Of a stretch of DNA of 64,000 nucleotides, positions 49,357 to 58,720 are shown one piece after another. Every line of letters begins with the position of its first letter. Within the stretch, counting starts at the first letter, position 1. This stretch comes from Bdellovibrionia bacterium (lineage in GTDB: Bacteria > Bdellovibrionota > Bdellovibrionia > Bdellovibrionales > JAGQZY01). The stretch lies in assembly GCA_030427805.1 (NCBI GenBank), contig JAUICP010000004.1, positions 248,001-312,000 on the forward strand, read 5' to 3'. The notes under the pieces are model-generated. The model was not told where the DNA came from. It saw nothing but the letters and a program-made list of their open reading frames with translations, and did no database searches. The translations under genes and the position numbers were made by a program.

Positions 49357-50502
49357 CTATGGTACTTTCTCTTTCGGCGCCAAACCCTCATACTTTATTC
49401 TAGGGTCACCTATTTTTGCGTCTTTAAGCATTTCAGAAACCACGTCTGCACTTGTAAAATCAAAATCCTCTAGCTCCCAAGAAGACTTCTCATCCGCCAA
49501 CTCTGGCTTGCGCCAGTGCTTTGGCCGAATATTGTATTTTAGGAATAGGAGAGGTAGACCAAGAAAAGGCAAGTAAAATAGTGGTAACCATCTCTTTTTC
49601 TCTTTGAACAAGAAAGGCCAACCGAGAGGTAATATTTTAAACGCTTTCTTAGTGTTTTTAAATAAATGACCCATAAAATTTCTCAATTCAATAGGTGAGT
49701 TTCCTTTTATGAGAACCAATTGATTCAGCTTCGCCTGAAAGTCAAATTTTAACTCTTCTGTTTTCTCTCGTATGATTTTATCACAAATCTTTCCCGATAT
49801 TTCACGGGGTTCTCCCAAAACAATTTTTAGCTTTGCGGGAAAAGCACTCCAAAAAAGAAAAGGAAAGACAGGAAGAAGCATAGTACCAAGACCAATTGGC
49901 ATAATAGGGATTCCTATTCTTTCAGTTATTGAATTCAGTCTCTTCGAGACCATACAGAAGGGATGAATGTACTCAGCATTGATTGTATAAACAGGCACTA
50001 AAATCGCATTATACTTAATAGCGAGTCTAACAAATGAGGTGGCAAAGTTTTGTAGTTGATAGCGTTTTGAATAGCCTTTACCGATACCGTCAACACCTTC
50101 TGGATAATAGAGAAGGGCCTCTTTATTTTTAATTGCTTGTTCGAGGTGATCAAAGGACGCATAACAGGATAGGAGATCTTTTTTGAAATCTTTTTGACAA
50201 AACAAATTCATAAAAGGATTGCCAAAGAAACTTTTATCGAAAACGGTTTTTAGAGTCTTGCCAGAGTCATTGGTTTTTTTACGCAAATGAATAAGACTCA
50301 TCATTGCGTCCCAAGGCATTGAATTCCCAGAATGATTTCCATAAAAAATCACAGGTCGGTCGAAGTCTAGGCCTTCGATAATTTCAAAATTGTAGAGTTC
50401 AGTACGAAAGTAATTCTCAGAAACAAAACTAAGACTTTCTTCGCTCGATACTTTCAATGGATCCATACTCTTTACTGTATCAACGGATGAGAGCCACGCC
50501 AT
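49357..50502 (-). CDS. PlsC-like 1-acyl-glycerol-3-phosphate acyltransferase
   Basis: VIFYGNHSGNSMPWD (variant of H(x)4D), LLYYPEGVDGIGKGYSKRYQLQNFATSFVRLA. Confidence 0.75.
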   Translation of the reverse strand: MAWLSSVDTVKSMDPLKVSSEESLSFVSENYFRTELYNFEIIEGLDFDRPVIFYGNHSGNSMPWDAMMSLIHLRKKTNDSGKTLKTVFDKSFFGNPFMNLFCQKDFKKDLLSCYASFDHLEQAIKNKEALLYYPEGVDGIGKGYSKRYQLQNFATSFVRLAIKYNAILVPVYTINAEYIHPFCMVSKRLNSITERIGIPIMPIGLGTMLLPVFPFLFWSAFPAKLKIVLGEPREISGKICDKIIREKTEELKFDFQAKLNQLVLIKGNSPIELRNFMGHLFKNTKKAFKILPLGWPFLFKEKKRWLPLFYLPFLGLPLLFLKYNIRPKHWRKPELADEKSSWELEDFDFTSADVVSEMLKDAKIGDPRIKYEGLAPKEKVP

Positions 50503-50532
50503 ACCTGACTCAGAGCGAAACTCACAAATCGC

Positions 50533-51264
50533 CTACCAAACGACTTCACCATTAGCTGATATTTCAAACAGACAATTAGTATTATCTGTTGTTTGGTACC
50601 TTCCTGGGCTCAACAAACTAAAGTGCTGCTTCTTGCCATTCGAATAGTGACCTAGAATGTCTCCATTTGCAAAAACAAGTAAGATCTCATCAAAGGCGGA
50701 CTCTTTCCCACATGGGTCAATGTACTCAACGATATTAAAGGCGCCCGGCTCAGCATCCTCACCGTCTTCTCCGTCAGCACCGTCGCTCCCATCCTCGCCA
50801 TCTTGACCGTGCTTTACAAGCAATGGATCCTTATCACCGCAAGCAATAATAACTCCGTTTTCTACAGAATAGGCATCACATGAACTTCCATCTTTACCAT
50901 CTTTACCATCGCTAACAATCGCACTGGACCCATCGGGACACTCGATGACAGCTCCCTCATCAGTTTCAGTGACAGTACACTGTTCATTGGGAGTCTCATC
51001 TCGGACCGTGTAGATATTCCCATTTGGACACTCGAATCGAATTCCGACTTCGATTTCTACGATTCGACAAGCACTCTGATCCTGCTCTAGCATTTTGGAG
51101 CCATCACACCCCGAAAGCGAAGCAGCTACACAACCTGCACCGAGAAGTCCTGCACCCGTCTTTGTACCAACAATCAGAAATCCAATGAGTGCTGCTTTAA
51201 TAGATACCAGTAATCCAAGAAAATAAGATCGTTTGTATATGAAACGCCTCACAAGAACCTCCAC
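50533..51264 (-). CDS. Collagen-like (GxD/GxE) exported protein
   Basis: SDGKDGKDGSS ... HGQDGEDGSDGADGEDGEDAEPG. Confidence 0.7.
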   Translation of the reverse strand: MEVLVRRFIYKRSYFLGLLVSIKAALIGFLIVGTKTGAGLLGAGCVAASLSGCDGSKMLEQDQSACRIVEIEVGIRFECPNGNIYTVRDETPNEQCTVTETDEGAVIECPDGSSAIVSDGKDGKDGSSCDAYSVENGVIIACGDKDPLLVKHGQDGEDGSDGADGEDGEDAEPGAFNIVEYIDPCGKESAFDEILLVFANGDILGHYSNGKKQHFSLLSPGRYQTTDNTNCLFEISANGEVVW

Positions 51265-51571
51265 CTCATATGACTTACCCTAAATGAGAGCAGGAAATGT
51301 GCCGCCAACAAACCCAATTCTAAACAGGTAAACTAAGGAGAGTTCTAGACTTTTAAACCAGTTTCAATCCGAAACACTCTGATTACGAGTAATAAAGCAA
51401 CCCTGTGGGCCATTTTGTCGTAACAATAACTCTACTATTTCCACTAAAATTTTCGAAAAAGTACATGGGAGTCTTTCTCATTCCGGTGGAGCCGCTATAT
51501 ATTTTTATGAAAGTCTCTTTCACTATCTAATGGTCAATCGACATAAACCTTTTCGTTTTCTCAAGAAAGCC

Positions 51572-51603
51572 AGGGAGCTCCCCGTCAGTTCGGAAAGCTC
51601 CCT
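51572..51603 (-). terminator. Hairpin terminator downstream of 51613-52230
   Basis: AGGGAGCT (51572-51579) / AGCTCCCT (51596-51603). Confidence 0.6.
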
Positions 51604-51612
51604 CAGTGAAAT

Positions 51613-52230
51613 TTAGCGGGATGAGACGTTTTGGGTTGTAGGGGGAGAATAAGGTAGAGAGGAGTCTTGTAAGAACAGTAAAACTCTTCCATCGTTTGTT
51701 TTTACATAGCCTTTTGTATATTCAACCTTGGTCTCTTTTCCGGTCGCTTTGTCGGTGAAAAAATAATGACCCATGGCAATCGCCTTATTACCGAACATCT
51801 TTATATTATGGTTCTCAAATCTCACTTTCGTCCAAGGCTTGAGCGCAAATCCCCCATCACTCGAGTACTTGTCATTACCGGCAACGAAGTAAGAAAGAGT
51901 TCCCTCGAGATCAGGACGAAACGTGGTCTCACCGTGGGTGAGAGTCGGCTTGAACATAATCGGGCCAAGATCAAATGCATAAGCAGTTTCCGCAGCCTGT
52001 TTCGCTACCTCTTTTGAATTCTCAGCGGCACCGATTTTGACGACAGCATCGCCCCACATTTTTTGAGCCTTCTTAATATCCTTTTCTGTTATCGCGGGTC
52101 CAGAAGGAAGTGTCCCCACATGGGTGGCAAGGCTATCGGGTTTTTTCGACGAAAAACCAAAAGACGTTGCAGGCAATAGAAATCCGAGGAGCCCTAAAAT
52201 TAACATTCCGTTTTGAAACACTTTTTTCAT
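51613..52230 (-). CDS. Exported hypothetical (NTF2-like) protein
   Basis: Signal peptide; KMWGDAVVKIG...NHNIKMFGNKAIAMGHYFFTDKATGKETKVEYTKGYVKTNDGRVLLFLQDSSLPY. Confidence 0.6.
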   Translation of the reverse strand: MKKVFQNGMLILGLLGFLLPATSFGFSSKKPDSLATHVGTLPSGPAITEKDIKKAQKMWGDAVVKIGAAENSKEVAKQAAETAYAFDLGPIMFKPTLTHGETTFRPDLEGTLSYFVAGNDKYSSDGGFALKPWTKVRFENHNIKMFGNKAIAMGHYFFTDKATGKETKVEYTKGYVKTNDGRVLLFLQDSSLPYSPPTTQNVSSR

Positions 52231-52389
52231 AGTTTTCTCCTTTAAACTCTCTTAGTCTCTGGCACTTGCCATTAACAAATTAATGAATTTTTCAACAACG
52301 AACTCTGCCAATTATGGAGCAAAACTTATCTTCGGTAAAATAGATAATTATGTATTAATACTTCGTTTTTATCGAAGTATTGCCAACCT

Positions 52390-52416
52390 CCCTTTCTTCG
52401 CTACGTGAAGAAAGGG
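52390..52416 (-). terminator. Hairpin downstream of the PT-repeat protein
   Basis: CCCTTTCTTC / GAAGAAAGGG; followed by a second perfect stem AATACTTCG / CGAAGTATT at 52357-52381. Confidence 0.6.
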
Positions 52417-52430
52417 ATCCTCCTAAAGAC

Positions 52431-53888
52431 TTAAGGCATCACACGACATAGATCCTCTAGACGAGGACCAATCCATTTGAACTGGCTTGTCACTGTCTCT
52501 TGGTGACCAGCTCCGTCCTCGAAAGACCATCGAACTCTTAGCTCCGTAAGATCATCATCGACTTGAATTCTATAGGTTTGCTTGGTCGCCCCTGGAATGG
52601 GCCTTTCATTTCGGTACCATTGAAAGGATGTCGAGGCTCTATTGATCCCATCTGGATCGGAGACTCCATTGGTCCTTGCTACAACAGTTTCTCCGATAAA
52701 AGGGTCGCCTAAAAATACAAAGGCACCCTGGGGACTATTATTTCCCGCAATTCGGTCTGCGGGATTATCAAAAAAACTAGGATCCACTTGCGACTCCGTT
52801 CGAATATTCGAATAAAATCCTTTTGGTGCAATCAATTTCGATTTGCTCGTCACAAGCTCTCTCGACCCAGCAATGTCATAATAACTCAATTTGACACTCA
52901 CCTCACGGCAACGATCATCGGGACTCAACGGGTAGTCTCTACGATTGGCCCCAGAAATTGCTCGCCCATCCCGATACCAATTAAAACGCATCGTATTGAA
53001 ATCGATTCCATCATCATCGACAAGCGCGTTTGGTCGCGCTAGTAGCGTTTTACCGACCTCAGGATCGCCTAAAATTCCAAGCGGCCCTCGTGGCACAGAA
53101 TTACCTGGAATCGGAATAGGTTCGTTATCAACGACTGTTGGTGTCGGTGTTGGTGTCGGTGTCGGTGTCGGTGTCGGAGTCGGTGTCGGAGTCGGTGTCG
53201 GAGTCGGTGTCGGAGTCGGAGTCGGAGTCGGAGTCGGAGTCGGAGTTGGAGTTGGAGTTGGAGTCGGAGTCTCACCACCTTCTGAATCTACAAGCCAGTC
53301 TGGTAGTCGAGCCTCTGAAAATTTAAACACATCGACGAGTTGCTGAAATCGATACTCGGACAAAAACTCTCGATCTCCTTTATGAGCTTGTAAAAGAAAC
53401 TCAAGTTGCAACTCTCGCTGATTAACGGAAAAAGATCGCAGCGCCCATCGGCGCTCTTCGGATTCATCTGCGACTCGATCCATCCATCCAGAAAAGAGTT
53501 CCGAGATATAGGTGACTTGTTGATCCAGTGATTTATCCTCGCATACGAAGTCTAAACACTCCCCTGAATAGACTTCCACAAGACCTTGTCCAGGTCCACA
53601 ATCGGGGACTTCAGAACAAGTTTCATAGGAGGGATCTTTTTGGGCACTGGCTCCACTGGGTTGACACACATATTTAAAACATCCTCCCACCAAGAGAAAA
53701 ACAGGAGGCTCATATCCACTCAGGCAACTGAGTCCTATCGAAGCGTCAGCACAAACCAAAGGTTCGAGAGATTCGGACGTCGAATCTCGGTGAGATATTG
53801 GGTTAGATATCTGCCGAGTACAGCCTATTAAAAAAATGAGACTGACCATGACACCAAAGATTTTTAATAAGTGTAAATTTCGCTCCAT
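52431..53888 (-). CDS. Surface lipoprotein with (PT)n linker and two tandem C-terminal domains
   Basis: LIGCTRQ lipobox; (PT)n run; repeated GDP..G.T..AR.N...D.DGI......F.WYR....I.GA....Y domains. Confidence 0.75.
   Translation of the reverse strand: MERNLHLLKIFGVMVSLIFLIGCTRQISNPISHRDSTSESLEPLVCADASIGLSCLSGYEPPVFLLVGGCFKYVCQPSGASAQKDPSYETCSEVPDCGPGQGLVEVYSGECLDFVCEDKSLDQQVTYISELFSGWMDRVADESEERRWALRSFSVNQRELQLEFLLQAHKGDREFLSEYRFQQLVDVFKFSEARLPDWLVDSEGGETPTPTPTPTPTPTPTPTPTPTPTPTPTPTPTPTPTPTPTPTPTPTVVDNEPIPIPGNSVPRGPLGILGDPEVGKTLLARPNALVDDDGIDFNTMRFNWYRDGRAISGANRRDYPLSPDDRCREVSVKLSYYDIAGSRELVTSKSKLIAPKGFYSNIRTESQVDPSFFDNPADRIAGNNSPQGAFVFLGDPFIGETVVARTNGVSDPDGINRASTSFQWYRNERPIPGATKQTYRIQVDDDLTELRVRWSFEDGAGHQETVTSQFKWIGPRLEDLCRVMP
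53137..53271. repeat. Hexanucleotide repeat (GGTGTC/GGAGTC)n encoding Pro-Thr linker
   Basis: About 22 consecutive 6-bp units visible in sequence. Confidence 0.95.
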
Positions 53889-54281
53889 GATTTGACTTCG
53901 GAGCTAAAATACTTCCCCCTAAATCAATACCAAATTGACCAATTTTTATCCAGATACTTGGCAGTCTTCTGCTCAATTTCAAAGTATCTATTCATAAGTC
54001 CTCTCGCGAGTATTCCAGTGGTCCGGTCAATTCGTTTTGCGACTCATATGGTCATATCCTTATTGGCTAAGGAGACAACAGACAAAGCTGAAACTCAATC
54101 TATGGCAAAATAGGCGCTACACTCGTTGTCACACAAGTCTTTATAAAGTGTTGCCATTTACGTAAATAGAAAACACTTATATTTTCCCAGGGTGATAGAG
54201 ACTCTGTCTTCGAGAAACGTTGACTGTCCATCTTGATAGTTTTTAGACTCTTACCAATGATCGATTAAAAAGGAGCTAGAA

Positions 54282-55082
54282 TTGTTCCGAGACATTCTAA
54301 AAGAAGAGTACGAAAATCGAAAATCCGCAAATGGAAGTTACTCAATGCGGGCGATGGCAAGAGACTTGAAAGTTTCACCTTCATTTTTGGTGAATGTCAT
54401 TAACGGAAAAAGAAGTCTTTCCGAAAACAGTGCTAAAAAAATTGTTAATTCCCTCTCCCTCTCCTTTGTAAAAAAGAGACAGTTTTTACTCTCGGCTCGC
54501 CTAGAGAGTTGTCGCAAGACTGAGATGCGAAATAGCTTGAAAAATGAACTTAATGAACTCGGTTCAGAGTCTCATCGCTTTCGCAAAAGTCACCCAGAAG
54601 AACTCAAGAAAATGAATAGCTATTTACATTTCGCAATTTTGTCGGCACTTGATCTCTCGGAGGGACCCGTGAGCGTCTCATCATTGAGCCGAAAATTTTC
54701 TGAAACGTCTGTGTACGTAAAACAGGTCCTTGAAGACTTAGTTGAGTTCCGTTATGCCGATCGGTTTTCTGAAAACTTCTACCAAACACGCATCACTTCT
54801 ACCGAAACTACCTCTGAAACTCCAAGCACAGACATTCGAAAAATCCATCGATCTGCAATCGAAAAAGCTCTTGAATCTATTGAAAAGAACTATACAGATC
54901 GAGAGCTTTCTACCACTATTCTTTCTTTTGCCTCGAGCGACTATCAAGAGGCGAAGGATATGATTAATGATTTTGTCTATCAATTCCACAATCGTTTCTC
55001 ATCGTCCGGTGATAAAGACTCGATCCGACAACTTACTCTTCAGTTTACGCGTTTAGATACACCCGAACAGAGAGGAGATTGA
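54282..55082 (+). CDS. TIGR02147/DUF4423-like protein with N-terminal HTH (TTG start)
   Basis: FRDILKEEYENRKSANGSYSMRAMARDLKVSPSFLVNVINGKRSLSENSAKKIVNSL. Confidence 0.75.
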   Translation: MFRDILKEEYENRKSANGSYSMRAMARDLKVSPSFLVNVINGKRSLSENSAKKIVNSLSLSFVKKRQFLLSARLESCRKTEMRNSLKNELNELGSESHRFRKSHPEELKKMNSYLHFAILSALDLSEGPVSVSSLSRKFSETSVYVKQVLEDLVEFRYADRFSENFYQTRITSTETTSETPSTDIRKIHRSAIEKALESIEKNYTDRELSTTILSFASSDYQEAKDMINDFVYQFHNRFSSSGDKDSIRQLTLQFTRLDTPEQRGD

Positions 55083-55083
55083 A

Positions 55084-55788
55084 TTGGCTAAAACTCTTTC
55101 TCTAATTGCTGTCCTCTTCTTCTCAGCTGCTCTCTGGGCAAAACCAAAACCGTCTGGCGTCCATGTTATCGGCAATGGTGCCGATGTCGTATCTTGTAGT
55201 TTTCAAGGTGGAAATTCAATTCACCTACTAGATACATACGAGACCTCCCTCATCCTCAACAAATACGACCAACATAAAGCTTCTTTTCAAACAAAAGAAG
55301 ATTTTCTACACCTTTATTTAGAACGAGTTAAATCTCTCGATCCTGTATTTTACGAAAAGCTAAATCCAATCGTGGAGGCGATTTTTGCGGCCTGCTCAAC
55401 CCTTCATGTCGATCACCCAGTTCCTTCGATAAATGATGAGGCTATCACTGTGATCAATCCCGTTCATTGTTCTATTCAACAACTCGCTTTCCAGTGGCCG
55501 AACTCAAGAAGTATGTTAGAAAACGGCTCTTGCCCCTTTAACACCGATTTCGAACTTTATAACAGACTTTCTAATTCTGATAAAGCAGCCTTCTATCTTC
55601 ACGAAAGCATCATTCACTACTTAAAATCAAAACGAACGCCCCTAGGTTCGTTGCGACCGCTTTCTTCAACGGATTATATTCGCTTTTTTGTCGGTCTCGT
55701 CGCGCTTGGGCAACCAGAATACTTGTACGATTTCCGAGACCAAAGCTTAGAGAGCTATTTTGATTTGGTTTATTTTCAGTCATTTTGA
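55084..55788 (+). CDS. Exported hypothetical protein (TTG start), coupled to upstream gene
   Basis: Signal peptide; begins 1 nt after upstream stop. Confidence 0.6.
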   Translation: MAKTLSLIAVLFFSAALWAKPKPSGVHVIGNGADVVSCSFQGGNSIHLLDTYETSLILNKYDQHKASFQTKEDFLHLYLERVKSLDPVFYEKLNPIVEAIFAACSTLHVDHPVPSINDEAITVINPVHCSIQQLAFQWPNSRSMLENGSCPFNTDFELYNRLSNSDKAAFYLHESIIHYLKSKRTPLGSLRPLSSTDYIRFFVGLVALGQPEYLYDFRDQSLESYFDLVYFQSF

Positions 55789-55994
55789 GGCCTGATGGTT
55801 TCTATTGCCTCTTTGGATAACACTTTTATTATAAAGTGGGTTAGATTTTGGCCCCAAGTCTTTCTTTATAATTAGTTGAACCTAAAATAGAGGAGAGTAG
55901 CAAGTTATGAGACGTTGAGATGAATAAGTGTCCACCCAAATACTTTTTATTTCGACGGATCAAAGTTTTTGCTACTTCCCAAACATCGGGTACC

Positions 55995-56020
55995 AGGGTC
56001 GCAAACTTTTTTGCGACCCT
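55995..56020 (+). terminator. Rho-independent terminator
   Basis: AGGGTCGCAAA-CTTT-TTTGCGACCCT followed by TTTT. Confidence 0.85.
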
Positions 56021-56137
56021 TTTTATCAAAACATAATAATCCACCCGCAACTCAATTTAGGAACACAGAAGCCCAAGTCATTTAGCCCGAATAGCGTCCC
56101 TCAAAAGAGTTCTAGGAATGGCCGCTCTAGAAAGATC

Positions 56138-56413
56138 TTACTGGCAATCGAGATTTGTTTTTTGCATGTACTTTGTGCCATTCGTTGATTCGAAATAGTG
56201 AACAACTTTTCCTGATAGGCATTCAGTTGACCCATGGGTAAACGTCTTTTTCTCGTTCTGGGCCTTTAGCTTCGCACAGGTACTAGGGTTACCAAACTTA
56301 GAGCACTGAAAGAATTGATCATTTGTGGATGGAAAGTTGGCAGGGTTACCACCGAACTGGGCCTGGGCAGATAGCGCAAATAAAAATGATCCTAATAATA
56401 AGATTGTCTTCAT
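56138..56413 (-). CDS. Small secreted protein
   Basis: Signal peptide MKTILLLGSFLFALSAQAQ; RBS AAAGGAG. Confidence 0.6.
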   Translation of the reverse strand: MKTILLLGSFLFALSAQAQFGGNPANFPSTNDQFFQCSKFGNPSTCAKLKAQNEKKTFTHGSTECLSGKVVHYFESTNGTKYMQKTNLDCQ

Positions 56414-56605
56414 AAAAACTCCTTTTAAAAACCTTTGCCACAGTCTTACTGGGGCTTTCTTGGTTATTTAACGGCAATCTTCAATCAGGGCATTCTCTTC
56501 AAAAATTGACTTTTTTACACGGGCAGGACTTACAAAGACAAAATTGAAAGGGGTAAATTTATTAACCCTTTCTTTCGATTTTATACCGACAAAGAGCGGA
56601 ATGGA

Positions 56606-58660
56606 TTAGGAGTCGTACCCACTCTTTTTCTGAAAAGAGTTCAGTAGCACAGCACATTGTCTTTTAGACTCAGGGTTGCCCCAAATTTGTAGCTGGTCGT
56701 CCATATCGAGCATCTCACTTTGATTTGGGAACATGATGAGTTGATCCCCTCTCAAAATGGAAACGATTGTAGCACCCGTTTTATTTCGAATATCGAGGTC
56801 AAAAAGACTGAGACCCTTTAGCTCAAGGTTTTTGACACTCACAGTTTCTAAGTCATCTAAGCCCGGAACGATAGATTTCGTTTTCTTTTTGGCCGATATC
56901 TTCTTTTCAAAGGTTTGCTTTTTTATAAGAGAGAGAATTTTTTCTCCGCCCGGTTCATATTCAAGGGCCACTTCGCCAGCCGTCTTCCACAATCGATAGA
57001 ATATCGCAGCAAGAGTCATTACAACGATAATAATAAAAACTGAACTCTCTATAAAAAAACTCAACGATAAGAGCAGAGGAAAACTCACTAAAAGGCAAAG
57101 AATTGACCATATAGTGATTTTAAAAAGTCTCTCCGCCGCTGACTCTTCGGCTTTCAGTCTCATTTTTTTGGCAAATAAACTTTGCGAAAGATTGATCGCT
57201 AAACTTGAGGCCATTTTTGTAAAACCAAAGACAATCGGGATTAATACCAATCCAAGAATAATAACTAAAAGGGCCGCCTCAAATAAAGTTCCGGGTTCGA
57301 CACCCAATCGCTCTAATAGGGGGGGGATAAATTTTAATATGAGAGGCGGAAGGGATACCAATAAAACCGCGTCCAAAAGGAGACCAAAGATCATTTTACG
57401 TGGGATTTTAAACAAAGTCCCTTCGACTAATCGGTTTTCTTGCATGCTCTTAAACCAGGCCTCATAGAGACCAAAGGCAATTCGCATTTGCTTAGGAATT
57501 ATTTTTGAGATGCGCCCCACAATTCGCTCCGACTTTTTCCAGAGAATAGGACTTGATAGAGACGTAAAGATTGCGACAGTTACTACGATGGCCTGAAACT
57601 CCTTAGTCACAACTCCGGCGCTCAAACCAATGGCCGCAATAATAAACGAAAATTCACCGATTTGACCGAGAGCGAGTGCTGATAATAGAGCCCTATTGAT
57701 ACCGGCTCCTGATAGCACACTCCCGATAAATACGATGAAAAATTGGGCGAAAATGACTGCAATTGAAATAATGATCGACTGGGGTAAAACTTCGATGGCT
57801 ACAAAAGGATCAACCGTCATACCGACCGAGACAAAAAAGATCGCCACAAAAACGTCTTTGAGAGGCTTGGCAAGATGTTCGATACGGGATCCCTCACCAC
57901 TTTCTGCCACCAATATGCCCGCCAAAAAAGCCCCTAGAGCCACAGAATAACCAAGACTCTCTACGACCAATGCCATAACAAAGCAGAGTCCACAGGCGAC
58001 AATGATCATGACTTCTGAATTATTGTAGTTACTAACGGCCTTTACAAATCGAGGAACGACAAAGAGCCCAACGACCGTGAGTAAAACCAGTATAAATATC
58101 AGTTTGCTAACCGTGGGCATAAGACTCGCTAAATCAAGCTGAGCACTGGCCCCGTAGGCACCTAAGACCGTTAAAAGAATAATCGCCACAACATCTTGAA
58201 TCACTAAAATTCCAAGAACATGCTCTCGCACTCTTTTGCTTGGTGGATTATCTTCAAAGATTTTACTAACGATCATGGTTGAAGAGATTGCTAGCGCTCC
58301 GCCCATAAAGACCGATTGTGATCCCGACCACCCAAATAAGTAGCCGAGAAGATAGCCTGTGAAAAATAATGCGCTTATTTCTAAGAAGGCCGTGATTCCA
58401 GATGTTGGCAGAACTCGAAAGAATTTCTTGAGTCGAAACTCCATACCAATTGAGAACATAACCAAAATAACGCCAAACTCTGAGAGACTCTCGACCCGGT
58501 GGAGGTCAGCAAAAAGAGGAATAGGAATATAGGGCCCAATAATAAAGCCAGCAATGAGGTAACCGAGCACAGAAGGGAGCCTTAGTTTGTAAGAAATCGA
58601 ACTCGTTAGAGCTGCGACCCCAAGGACCAACGCAATGTCTTTCAGAAAACTCTCGTGCAC
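56606..58660 (-). CDS. CPA2-family monovalent cation:proton antiporter (KefB/YbaL-like) with C-terminal TrkA-C-like domain
   Basis: LRLPSVLGYLIAGFIIGP, SEFGVILVMFSIGMEF, ALAISSTMIVSKI, ALALGQIGEFSFII. Confidence 0.9.
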   Translation of the reverse strand: MHESFLKDIALVLGVAALTSSISYKLRLPSVLGYLIAGFIIGPYIPIPLFADLHRVESLSEFGVILVMFSIGMEFRLKKFFRVLPTSGITAFLEISALFFTGYLLGYLFGWSGSQSVFMGGALAISSTMIVSKIFEDNPPSKRVREHVLGILVIQDVVAIILLTVLGAYGASAQLDLASLMPTVSKLIFILVLLTVVGLFVVPRFVKAVSNYNNSEVMIIVACGLCFVMALVVESLGYSVALGAFLAGILVAESGEGSRIEHLAKPLKDVFVAIFFVSVGMTVDPFVAIEVLPQSIIISIAVIFAQFFIVFIGSVLSGAGINRALLSALALGQIGEFSFIIAAIGLSAGVVTKEFQAIVVTVAIFTSLSSPILWKKSERIVGRISKIIPKQMRIAFGLYEAWFKSMQENRLVEGTLFKIPRKMIFGLLLDAVLLVSLPPLILKFIPPLLERLGVEPGTLFEAALLVIILGLVLIPIVFGFTKMASSLAINLSQSLFAKKMRLKAEESAAERLFKITIWSILCLLVSFPLLLSLSFFIESSVFIIIVVMTLAAIFYRLWKTAGEVALEYEPGGEKILSLIKKQTFEKKISAKKKTKSIVPGLDDLETVSVKNLELKGLSLFDLDIRNKTGATIVSILRGDQLIMFPNQSEMLDMDDQLQIWGNPESKRQCAVLLNSFQKKSGYDS

Positions 58661-58720
58661 TCCACCTCCCGAAAGGATATCCTAGCAATGGAAGAATTCA
58701 CATTCAAACCTAATCACTGC

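Noticed and set aside
53137-53271. Possible CRISPR-like array
   Set aside because: Contiguous 6-bp repeat without spacers; codes for a Pro-Thr linker.
52945-53346. 133-aa plus-strand ORF with long (GV)n run
   Set aside because: Antisense reading of the PT-repeat tract; periodicity comes from the hexanucleotide repeat, not from independent coding.
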